Source of the DNA: Sodiomyces alkalinus F11
Taxonomy: Eukaryota; Ascomycota; Sordariomycetes; Glomerellales; Plectosphaerellaceae
Assembly: GCF_003711515.1 (NCBI RefSeq)
Contig: NW_021167081.1
Location: 3,280,483-3,344,482, forward strand
DNA length: 64,000 nucleotides
Reading direction: 5' to 3'
Shown here: one piece after another, positions 1 to 9,639 of the stretch
Position numbering within the stretch: position 1 is the stretch's first letter
How the letters are laid out: every line of letters starts with the position of its first letter
Position numbers and translations under genes: made by a program
The notes under the pieces: model-generated
The model's database searches: none
Told to the model about the DNA's origin: nothing
Seen by the model: only the letters and a program-made list of their open reading frames with translations

Positions 1-59
1 CCTTTTCGGGTAGGTGGTAAATATTTCTGGCTAATTAAATGCATAGAAAACAAGGCTTA

Positions 60-1300
60 GTCAGAATCTAGATCCATTCTAGCCCTGCGCCTGCCCTTAA
101 CACTATCACCACTATTACTACTATCACCATTATCACCACTTCCACGCGTAGTATTCCTTTCTTTTATAACCCTATACCTCTTTCAAAACGCCCTTTTACT
201 ATCGATTTTTACCGTGGTAAATAGCGTTACCTTATTAGGATTTTAAGTCAGGAACTCTACTACCGAAATAACGCTATTAGCGCTATCTGATTCGTCGTAG
301 AACTCCCTCTCGTAATCGGTAATAGCCTATGTAAAAATAGGCTTATTATAGCTTACCGCTAGTATAAGTAACCCGGTTATTAGAGGATTTTCGGCTTCCT
401 TTCTACGATACCGCCGTGGAGCGTTATCTAAAAGATCGTTACGAGGGATTAATAAGCCTCTATTACTACTACTATTAGAATCCTAGTATTACTTCCGATT
501 ACGCTTATAAGCTAGTAGTGGTATAGCTATTATTAACTACTAACGTTTACGTTAATCTAGCTTATATATATCGGTGATATTCTAGCCCGTTATAATAGTA
601 CTAGGCTATATCTGCTTTAAAAAGCTATCCACCTAACGTATACTACCTTTCCTACGATTACGCCTTTTAACCTCGCCGTATTTAGCCTTAAAGATATCCT
701 ATTACTCCACGGTTGGTTTAACTATACCTGTTTGATTATCGTAATTATATATACCGGACTTATAGATAAGCGTAAGGACGGCTTATAGCTCTTTTTCCGT
801 ATTATCGAGCTTTAATACTATCGCCTTAACTATTAGATTAGCTAACGGAAAAGCCTTTTATATCTTAGGTAAGAATTCACTTAGGGCTAGTATCTTAGCT
901 AACCTCTTATTACTAGTCGTAAATTGGGTATTATCGCGATACGTAGTAACTAATCGCTTAAAGAGATTATATTTTATAGTATCGTTCTAGGCTCCCGGCG
1001 TAGACTATTTACTAGATAAGGAGATATTGAATTAAGACGCCGAGGGGTCCGTTAAGGTGGTTTTCCGGGTATTTGTATCGCTTCTAGATACTGCGTTATC
1101 ACTAAAGGGGTCGGAATCGATAGTATCCTTCCCTTACGCAAGGCCTGCTATTCGATATCTTATATCTACGACTCGATATCCCCGGATCTAGGGTTAGGTA
1201 TATTACCGAGAGACCCTTCTATAACGTACTCTACGCTAATAGAACCTAAGCCCGCTATATGGATATGGATAGGAGTCGCTACGATAATCTATAATAGCAA
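60..1300 (-). pseudogene. Unrecognised RIP-degraded reading frame
   Basis: On the minus strand one frame reads through from about 1065 to 60 with coherent protein-like sequence once TAA/TAG are taken as former Gln/Trp codons. A second frame covers roughly 1290-1100, so one frameshift is likely. The part nearest the 3' end reads ITDYEREFYDESD, then a Ser/Gly/Asp-rich stretch and a basic tail with GRRRAR that could act as a nuclear localisation signal. The middle is rich in Lys, Leu and Gln. I see no RT, integrase, transposase or zinc-finger motif and do not recognise the family. Because RIP acts on repeats, this sequence was probably multicopy: a transposon accessory ORF or a duplicated host gene. 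Function unknown. Confidence 0.5.
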
Positions 1301-1856
1301 AATAGTAATAACTTTATATTTAAAATACCTAACCCCATACTCCAGATCGGTTCGATATTTACCCGATATAATAACTTTATAAATGCGTCAAAAGGTATAT
1401 CGAAGGTTCGGCCCAGCGCTATAGTAGCGTCTTGGCTGTGTTTATATCTTACACAAATGTTTTGAAAAACGTTAATAAGTTGTCGAACGGGGCCTTAACG
1501 GTATTTAAAAATATACATTTTATAAATATCGTATAAAGCTTTTATATAGATCTAATAGTGTTTCTTATTAGTATTATTAATATTATTACTATTATTATTG
1601 GTACTATGCTTATACTAAGTAGCTATTATATAATATTATATCTAAAAATATACTCCTATGCTAAAAGAAAAGTCGTATATACTTTATGGAAAGGTTAGCA
1701 TACATGGTTATATTTAATATATTCCTTTTCTAAAAATACGAAAATAACTTTATCCCTACCCTTAGTAGAATCCCCTCCTTTTATCTCTCTATACTTATTA
1801 TACCTTTATAATACACTCTTCTACCTCTTATAGCTTAGGGATAATCACCGTGTATA

Positions 1857-1857
<1 letters not shown>
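1300..1857. other. AT-rich spacer, no gene seen
   Basis: Low-complexity AT-rich DNA with short runs of ATT and scattered TATA-like stretches. No frame reads coherently on either strand, even allowing for RIP stops. It separates the unknown broken frame from the microsatellite. Confidence 0.6.
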
Positions 1858-1920
<63 letters not shown>

Positions 1921-1930
1921 ATTATTAATA
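1858..1930. repeat. (ATT)n microsatellite
   Basis: An uninterrupted run of about 20 ATT units, then imperfect ATT/AAT units to about 1939. A separate imperfect ATT tract lies near 1565-1600. No coding context is visible. Confidence 0.95.
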
Positions 1931-1939
1931 TTATTAATT

Positions 1940-2261
1940 ATACTCCGCTATCAAGGGGGGAAAACCCGGGGTCCTATGGAAAACCTCTATGCTTTTCCTT
2001 ATTTGGAGTAGTGCTATTACGGCGCTGATATAGCCCCGGTTTATCTCTTTTACGTATCTAGATTATACCTGTAGGCTAATAGCTAAGAAGCAGGATAGTA
2101 GGCTATAGTTCGGGTTAGCCTAGGCTAGTTATAAGCGAGGGAGCAGGGGGCTATATAGGTGCCGCGGTGTCTTCATTATATAGCAGCCGCGGCACGCTAT
2201 ATCCGGTCTGCCTATATTCCCGGGGATTATTCCTATTATCCCTTCTATTTAATTACTAAAA
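1940..2261. other. Non-coding stretch with a GC-rich hairpin
   Basis: No reading frame is apparent. The stretch is less AT-rich than its left neighbour and holds an almost perfect hairpin: GTGCCGCGG at 2159-2167 pairs with CCGCGGCAC at 2187-2195. The stem extends outwards to about 2152 and 2202 with one unpaired base; the loop is 19 nt. It may be part of an unrecognised degenerate element. Confidence 0.6.
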
Positions 2262-2490
2262 AGTGTTATGGGTTGACCCCGATATAAAGAATCCGGCTAT
2301 ACTCCGGATCTTCCTGACTAAGTGCTTAGTTAATAGGTCTATATCGCTAGGTCATTACTACCTTATAGCTAGCCTAGCGCTATAGACTTTTCCCCTTTTT
2401 CTTTCTTCCTTCCTTAGTTCTAGATAATCTATTATTACGACCTTACTTAGTACCACGATTAGTGACTAGTCTTTATATATCTAGAACTTA
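2262..2490 (-). repeat. Left arm of ~220 bp inverted repeat flanking Gypsy I
   Basis: Reverse-complementing this segment gives a sequence closely matching 7300-7525, including the shared blocks GCTAGGCTAGCTATAAGGTA and GAAAGGAAGAAAGAAAAAG (the latter within a few mismatches). The right arm is the 3' end of the Gypsy I integrase region plus its downstream non-coding tail, so the left arm looks like a head-to-head fragment of another copy of the same element. These are not direct-repeat LTRs. Confidence 0.8.
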
Positions 2491-2519
2491 GCTATACCTA
2501 TACGCTACACTAGTAATAG

Positions 2520-3780
2520 ATTAAGATCTTAACGCTGCCGCCTAGCAACCTATTAGAATTAAATAAGTCGTGGAGTAGATAAACTAATAGTTCGAAGAAA
2601 ACGATTAAGCCCTAAATATAAGGCTAGGCCCTTTTTATAAATAATATACGGATACTGATATAAGGCTCGCCCCGATATAATAATACTACTCGAAAATACG
2701 CTAGTTTATATACCGATAATATAAAAGAGAAGAAGCTAATAATCGATGACGCCTATTAGTTAAATAGCTTATAGCCCGGCTCCTAGGATGGCCTACTCCG
2801 TAGAACCTGATACCGCCTAAGTTATATATTCCGGCTCCTTTATAAACCCCAATAATGCTTATATTAGTAAAGTCTACTCTATTACCGGTTTTATCGCTAA
2901 CGCTAAAGCTAATAAGAATAATAATCGCCCTAACCTTCATAGCGGTACCCTATAAGACTATCGATAGCCCGGCGAAGTTCTTAGGGAAGTAAGTGTATTA
3001 TAGCGTATAGGCCTATATAATACGGTAAAAGCTTATAATTAATAGCGACGTATTCTAGAATAATATATAAGCTTAGTATATAATCTATAATTACCTAGGG
3101 CCTAAAGTATAATAAGTCGTCTCGGCCTTTTATAAAAGCGATAGACCGGGTAAGGTTATAAACCCTAATAACTTTATAGCGTATCTTAACCGTACTTACC
3201 TTAACCCTATAAAATAATTATAGGCTACGTAAGCCTTACGTATAATTTATTAACAGTCCGATAAGTCATCTACCGCTTTCTCACCCTATTTTAAAGGATA
3301 GTTCGCCTTTACGGGCGGTACTAAATAAGAAGCTACCATATATATCTTATTCCTTAAAGGAGCGATTACCTCGTGATTTAGGGATAAGCATATCTCCGCC
3401 TATATCCTTACTAACTATTATACTATGTAGGTTAACGGCGTATAAGACATCGCTAGGAAACTTAAAGGTTATGAGTTTAAATAAAACTATAATAAATAAG
3501 CTTAAGATTATATAACCGTGAAGAAGGATACTAATAACGATATAAAGATAGGCGGAGTAAACCGTATTAGCGATAGTAAAGCGAAATAAAAGACTCGGAT
3601 ATACTATAACTATAAGAAGGAGGGGTATATGGTGCGGAAATAAAAAAAGCTAAAAGAAACCTAAGACACGGTCCGGAAGGTTAAAGAGTATTACGCGAAA
3701 GACCGTGATAAAAGTAAGGATAAGTTAACTAATAAGGATAACTCGGAAACAAAATAGCTTTAATGCGAAACGGGTATTAA
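2520..3780 (+). pseudogene. gag: Gypsy I gag remnant with zinc-knuckle relic
   Basis: Capsid-like reading runs through about 400 codons with many stops. Near the end is a relic of a CX2CX4HX4C zinc knuckle at 3602-3643: the first Cys, second Cys and His positions all read Tyr (TAC, TAT, TAT), and the last position reads TAA. A Lys/Glu/Asp-rich stretch follows, as is usual after the nucleocapsid of Gypsy elements. Gag would form the cytoplasmic particle and bind element RNA. Confidence 0.8.
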
Positions 3781-3859
3781 AGCTAATAGCCGTGATACGG
3801 CGGGAGTATAAAGCGTTTAAAGTATTTACTAGTAATAACCTAGTATTTAAAGTAGCTAA

Positions 3860-5830
3860 AGTAAACAAATAGCGTATCTTTACCTTTATTAATACTAGCT
3901 ATATTTATTATACTGCTATAAATAAAAAGTTTACCTAAAGACTTTAATTACTATTAGTTAATAAGACGAATTAATTACTATATAGCTTCTCGGAAGCTAC
4001 TAAGACTATTAATAGCGCGGGGATCGCTATCTACGAATTTAAGATTAGCGGCTACCCGTAAAGAATATTCGTATATATAATACCCGGGCTTAATTAAGAT
4101 GTATTTCTTAAAAAGCCTTAGATAGAATATAATAATATAATATATTACGCTAAGGATAAATAACTTTACCACAGAGTAGCCGGATTAAATATACGACTTT
4201 ATTATAAAAAGGAACCTATTAGAGTATAAGCTAACCGTAACGCTTATTTAGTTATTAAATCCGTGTTCGCGGGTAATATCCGATAATTATAATAAAAGAG
4301 CGAAGAAGTCTTAGTTTAGGGAGTAAGTATAAAGGATATCGAAAAAGCGTTAAATAAGAAATAACTAGCGGACCCGAAGGACTTTATACTTAAAGAGCTA
4401 TTACGATGATTCGACGAACTATTTACGCCTAGTAAGGCTAATTAATTACCGTTATACTAATTAAGAGTCGACTATAAGGTAAACCGTATACCCGGAAACG
4501 ATAATAAGGAATTACCGTTTCTTTAGGGGCCGTTTTATAATATATTAAGAGAAGAACTCCTAGTATTACGGAAAATACTTCCTAAGCTAATATATAAGGG
4601 ATTTATCCGTGCTAGTCTTTTAGAAGCTATAACTCCTATCCTCTTTATAAGCAAGCTAGGCAGAGGACTTTATTTTTATTATAATTATTAAGTATTAAAT
4701 ATAATTACTGAGTAAGATTATTACTTACTCCTTTTTATTACCGAGATATTATAAAACCTAAGCTAAGCGAAATAGTTTATAAAGCTTAATATAGTTATTT
4801 CCTTTTATAAGATTAGAATAGCCTTAGAATATAAATATGAGACTATATTCCGAACTTAGCTTAGGCTTTTTAAATAGCTTATCTAATTACTTAGCTTAAG
4901 TAAAGCCCCTATAACTTTCTAACGATATATTAATAAAACTCTATAACGCTTCTTAGATAACTTTAGTATTGCTTATATTAATAATATCCTACTTTACTTT
5001 AGTAGGAGTTAGGCTAAATACAAGGCGAAAGTAAACTAAGTACTTCGCGCGCTTACGGATGCCGGCTTAAACCAAGATCCGTTAAAGTATAAGTTTAGCT
5101 TAAAAATAATAAAGTACTTAGGATTTATAATCTCTGCAGGGAAAAGCGTATTTTATAACCTAGAGAAGTTATAAGCTATCCGCGAGTAGGAAGCCCTTAT
5201 AACGGTTAAGGGCGTATAAAGCTTCTTAGGGTTTATAAATTATTACCGGATCTTTATTAAGGACTTTTCGGGGATCTCCGCCCTATGAATAGCACTTACT
5301 AAGAAGCACTATACCTTCTAATAGGGTCCTAAGGACAAAATAGCCTTTCGCGAGCTAAAAATAAGGCTCTAAGAAAGACCGATACTATAATTATAAGACT
5401 TAGTAAATAAGATATTTTTCGAGATAGACTATTTAGGATTCGCCCTTAGGGGTAGCCTAATATAAGAAAACACGGACGGAAATCGCTATCTAATTGTATA
5501 CTACTTTCATACAGTTAATAAAGCGGAACATTACTATATAATATATAATAAGGAAATACAAATAATTATAAATTATTTAACGATATAATAGGCGAAGCTT
5601 ATTAGTTATAGGTAGTTCAGAATTCTCTTTAATTATTAAGCCCTTAAATAGTTTATAATAAAGCGAACACTTACTAAGCGCTAAAGCTAATAAGCCGGTA
5701 AGCTTGTATAGTTTAACTTTATACTCTGGTATTAAAAGAGAAAGGATAATATAATAGTAAATGCCCTCTCGCATTAATAGTAAGATAAGCCCTAAGATAT
5801 AACGAATTAACACGAATAATCTTCTTATAT
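3860..5830 (+). pseudogene. pol: Gypsy I protease, reverse transcriptase and RNase H
   Basis: The aspartic-protease core at 3888-3899 reads INTS where (I/L)DTG is expected: Asp became Asn and Gly became Ser, both G-to-A changes. Reverse transcriptase begins near 4390. The block near 4620-4740 reads ILFISKLGRGLYF, matching the family's PxLFVxKKDGxLR block. The catalytic box at 4974-4988 reads YINNI instead of YIDDI, so both metal-binding Asp are Asn. The RNase H entry FFEIDYLGFALRG lies near 5410-5450 and keeps its Asp. The frame is broken by many TAA/TAG but few indels. Confidence 0.9.
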
Positions 5831-5989
5831 CTAATTACTTCCTAATACCGTAATTATACTTAGTAGTTATAATATTAATAATAGCTAAATATTCTTTAAG
5901 GCGGACTAAGAGCTATAATAATTATAGGATAAGACGATTATAACCGATAAATAGTATTAAGGAGCCTTATCCGCGGTTACTAAAGAAGA

Positions 5990-7330
5990 ATATTGGTTTT
6001 TATTATTATTAGAATTAAAGCTATATATACCCGAGTTTTAGTCTCCTTAACTGAATTATTATTATTCCGTGACCGAGTTTAAGTACCTGGGTTTATTAAA
6101 GGGTTAATATTATAAAGGAGGATTATCTTATTAAGTTATAACTTAGTAATCGGAGGATACCCCGGATACGGAAATACTATCGCTTTAGTAGCGTATCGCT
6201 TTTTCTAGCTAAGGATAAATAAGGATATCCGATACTTCGTCCGGAACTACGATATCTACGAAAGGGGATATATATAGAGGAACGCGACATAAGGCCTTTT
6301 ACCTCCCCTCCTAGTATTAGAACGAATACGGAGCGACCTATTAATAGACTTTATGATAAACCTACTACTAGCTGATAAGAAGAAGGCGCGCTACTTCTAG
6401 GTTATTATAGACCTCCTAACTAAGGCTATAATATTAAAAGCAATAAAGATAATAAAAGCCGAAGCTTATATCGAACGGTTCTTATACTATTATTTGCGGT
6501 TCTACGGAATAGTTAGGTTAATTATTAGTAATCGAGGTTTAAACTATATAAATAGGTTCTAGAAGCACTTGTACAAACTCGCACAGATAGTATATAAGCT
6601 TAGCATAGTATATTACCCCTAGACCGATAAAGTAATAGAGTATATAAACTAAGAAGTATAAGCTTATTTATAAGCTTTTATCTATTATGCTTAGGACGAT
6701 TAGGAGTATTGATTACCTATAGTATAAGTAGCCCTACATAGCCGCGAGAGCTTTATAATAGGGTTTAGTCCCTTTTTCTTAGAATATAGCTATTATATTA
6801 ACCTAATCTAGATAGCTAAGGAGCCCCTTATAGAGCCTAGAGTATTAGCAGCCTATAACCTATTACGCCGTTTATAGAAAACGACCGAGTTCGCTTAGGC
6901 CGTAATTATATCGATATAGCTTAGAAATAAAGAGTCTACTAACTAATATCGTAGACTAGCTAAGCGTTTTAAGGTTAACGACTTAGTCTAGCTCTTATTA
7001 GCTAACTATTCGACTCCGCCATTATTCTATAAGCTTAACTAGCTTTATCGTAAATATTGAGTTATAAAGGTACCTAGCCTATATATAGTTAAGCTCGCCG
7101 TGCTATTATAGATCTACCTTTAATTCTACGTAGACTTATTACGTCGCGCGGGCGCTAACCCCCTTCCGGGATAGATAGTAAACAACCCTTAACCATCGCT
7201 TAATCGAGAAGTAACTAATAATAAAGAATAGAAAGTTAAGGAAGTCCTCTATTTAAGGATAAAAAGACAAGGTAGGGGATTAAGATATAAGGTATTAGTG
7301 CGACAGTACGAACAACCAGTTATAGGTCGT
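5990..7330 (+). pseudogene. int: Gypsy I integrase with chromodomain-like C-terminus
   Basis: The HHCC region near 6220-6290 reads RNYDIYERGYIQR, where Cys-x2-Cys and His have become Tyr. The core has IDFM (first Asp kept), IISNRG (second Asp now Asn) and DKVIEYINQE (Glu kept), matching the DDE integrase of Ty3/Gypsy. Near 7236-7310 the pattern VLYLRIKRQGRGLRYKVLVR resembles the start of the chromodomain found at chromovirus integrase C-termini, which targets insertion to modified chromatin. A Lys-rich tail follows. Inactive. Confidence 0.88.
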
Positions 7331-7525
7331 GGTACTAAGTAAGGTCGTAATAATAGAGTGTCTAAAACTAAGAAAGGAAGAAAGAAAAAGAAGAAAAGTC
7401 TATAGCACTAGGCTAGCTATAAGGTAACGATAACCTAGCGATATAAGTCCGTTAACTAAGCGCGTAGTTAGGAAGATCTGAAGTATAGCCGGATCCATTA
7501 TATTAGGGTTAACCCGTAATACTAC
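7300..7525 (+). repeat. Right arm of inverted repeat (Gypsy I 3' end)
   Basis: Matches the reverse complement of 2262-2490. It starts inside the integrase tail and continues through a purine-rich GAAAGGAAGAAAGAAAAAG-type tract and ~150 bp of non-coding DNA; similarity stops just before the C-rich run at about 7526. Confidence 0.8.
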
Positions 7526-7765
7526 CCCCCCCCTCTCCCTCCGGGGGTTATATAACCGCGTATCTCTATTATAGTTTGGCTCCCCTCTATATCGCGGTGA
7601 TAAAGGAATAGTCGTGGCCTTTTATCGTACCTCGCCCTTACCTTAATATTAAAGAAATCTTAAGTCGCCTGCTAACCTTTATTCACGTGCCCGAAATAAT
7701 AATATAAGCCTCCCTTGCGTAGATCTTTTCTGTAGATGTATCGGCCCTATTTACCTTATAGGTTT
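7526..7765. other. Intergenic spacer, no gene seen
   Basis: Begins with a homopolymeric C run. No coherent frame or repeat was recognised. It ends at the left TSD of the solo LTR. Confidence 0.5.
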
Positions 7766-7770
7766 CTCTT

Positions 7771-8085
7771 TAATATGCCCTGTCCAGGCATATCTCTGGC
7801 CAGCCAGTACTATCGGACCTAGGCCTTCTAGGGTTCGGAATAGCGACCTTTAGGCACAGAAAATAGGGCGTAATAAAGATATCTTCTACTGAACTAAGGG
7901 GGAACCGCGCCGGGGATATATCCCTCGGCCGGTTCGGCCTAACTTTAATCCGCACTATCTATACTACCATAGTCCGGGCGGTATACGTTCCCTATCCGCG
8001 CGAATAGTGCCCGCGCCATCCGTTCTATGGTAGGGCGGATAGTGCTGGCGCCAATCCTGCGGAGGCTGGGCAACAGGGCGTATCA
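7771..8085 (-). mobile_element. Solo LTR (315 bp) related to Gypsy II
   Basis: Starts TAATATGCCC and ends GGGCGTATCA, the same ends as the two Gypsy II LTRs, and shares with them the block GGCCAGCCAGTACTAT and the ATAAAGATATCTTCT-like block; the right half diverges. It is flanked by a perfect 5-bp duplication, CTCTT at 7766-7770 and 8086-8090. No internal element sequence is attached, so this is the product of LTR-LTR recombination. Its strand is assigned by analogy with Gypsy II. Confidence 0.93.
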
Positions 8086-8107
8086 CTCTTTCTTTTTTTC
8101 TCTCCTT

Positions 8108-8140
8108 ACCTTTAATAATAATAATAATAGTAATAGTAAT
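8108..8140. repeat. (TAA)n microsatellite
   Basis: Short AAT/TAA run with interspersed TAG units just right of the solo LTR. Confidence 0.85.
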
Positions 8141-8329
8141 TCCGTATATACTTATTGTTCCTTATAACGACGATTCTTCTAACTCTGTTATCTTTAGATA
8201 TTATCCAGTAATACTTAGCTAGGTTAAGAGTTCCCTGTCTAAGGTAAGCTATCTCTCGCTTATAATCTTCTTATAAAATACCCTCCGCTGACTTATATTA
8301 TTTTATAGACGGCGCTAGCCCCCGGCGAT

Positions 8330-9437
8330 AATAAGTGTAATGCTAGTAATAAGCGTACCGCCGATGACGATATAGGCATAATACTTTTATACTTTAAGAC
8401 GATATTAACTATATAATAGTTCGGGTCGTTACCGCCGCGTACAAAAAAGCAATTAGGTGGTAATCGGCCTCCTAAATACCCTCCTAATAGTATTTATACC
8501 GAGCTATAACTCCTTTACACACGCGATATTGCTAATAGGAGGTATAAATACCTTTATTATAAGTAGCCTAATTGGGGAAGAAATACTATATATACTTTAC
8601 GAAGATATACCGGTATAGTCCTCTCCTAGCGTATCTTAAAGGCTACGTGTAAAGGTTATTTAAGACGGTTACCCTTATTGCCGATAATAATAAGAACGCC
8701 CCTATAAGACCTCCTCCCTTTCTAAGGTCACGATCGCGTCGCTAACCCTTTTTCTAGGAGTAAGAATTATATCTTCACGCCATATAGTTTTCTATAATAC
8801 CCTTATCGCTAGGGAAGCCATAATAGCAATATTACTTATAGCTATATATCCAGTAAAGGCTCCTAATATGGTAATCACGCTACCCCCTTCTCCTCCTTAG
8901 GAGGTCTAAAAAGCGGTAATACCGTAGCTAGCCTGATTACCTCTCCCTAAGGTTATTAATAAGGTGACTAAACTAGTCTTATTTTCTTTAGTAACGGAGG
9001 TCGCTAATACAGTAGTTACGCTAATCTTTTCTCCTCTCTTAAAGGTCTTAGTAAAGATAGTATCGGGACTAGACTTATCGCCTCTAAGTAAGGTTATTAT
9101 TAGGGCAGAATAGCTAACCTTATCTCCTCCTTATAAGGTTATAAGTAAGGTAGTAATTTTAGGCCCGGTCCCTCCTAATATTAGAGCGGAAAGAAACACT
9201 TATCCTATTACTCCTACTCTCTTATTAGGGTTAATATTATCGGATAAAGACTTTAAGCGCCTTAGTCTTATAAAGCTAAGGGAGTATACTTAGCTACTTA
9301 GGGAGATACTTATACTTAGTCACACTAGCATTATAATCTCTAAACTCTAATAATTCGCGGAGTGTAGGCGGGCTTTTACGCCTACGGGTACGATTATCGC
9401 TAGCGCTTTATCTAACAATTAAGAGTCTTATTTACTA
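8330..9437 (+). pseudogene. Copia C 5' ORF, first piece
   Basis: From about 8760 one frame runs to 9437 with repeated Pro-containing phrases such as PLPKVINKV, PLLKVLVKI and PLSKVIIRA, suggesting degenerate internal repeats. It then continues with FAECRRAFTPTGTI up to the Copia B insertion. A different frame is coherent between 8420 and 8720. Not recognised beyond its position upstream of copia pol, where gag would lie. Confidence 0.45.
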
Positions 9438-9632
9438 TGTTATAATATAAATAAGGTACGGGGAATTGTGTGTGTGTATTTATCTAAGTAAAGTTTGTAC
9501 TACTTTATAGGGATATCTAACTATACGGAAACAGCAGGGGAAATAAGAGCGGATACATAGCACCGAGGTACTCCACACGTCAAATCTAATATGGCTTATC
9601 ACACCCCGATAAGGTGGCTATAGTATCTAATA
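9438..9632 (-). repeat. Copia B 3' LTR
   Basis: 195 bp. On the minus strand it begins TATTAGATAC (TG to TA by RIP) and ends ...ATTATAACA. It matches 24807-25002 and the two Copia A LTRs. Its internal side has a C-rich run (GGGGGGTG on the minus strand), a fitting polypurine tract. Confidence 0.92.
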
Positions 9633-9639
9633 CACCCCC

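Larger units (their letters stand above)
2500..7340 (+). mobile_element. Ty3/Gypsy retrotransposon, degenerate (Gypsy I)
   Basis: The order gag, protease, reverse transcriptase, RNase H, integrase, chromodomain-like tail is that of a chromovirus-type Ty3/Gypsy element. Dozens of in-frame TAA/TAG stand where Gln or Trp is expected, which is the RIP pattern. No direct LTRs were found; the element is instead bounded by an inverted repeat, so the ends have probably been rearranged. With catalytic motifs lost (YINN for YIDD, NTS for DTG), it cannot be autonomous. Confidence 0.92.
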
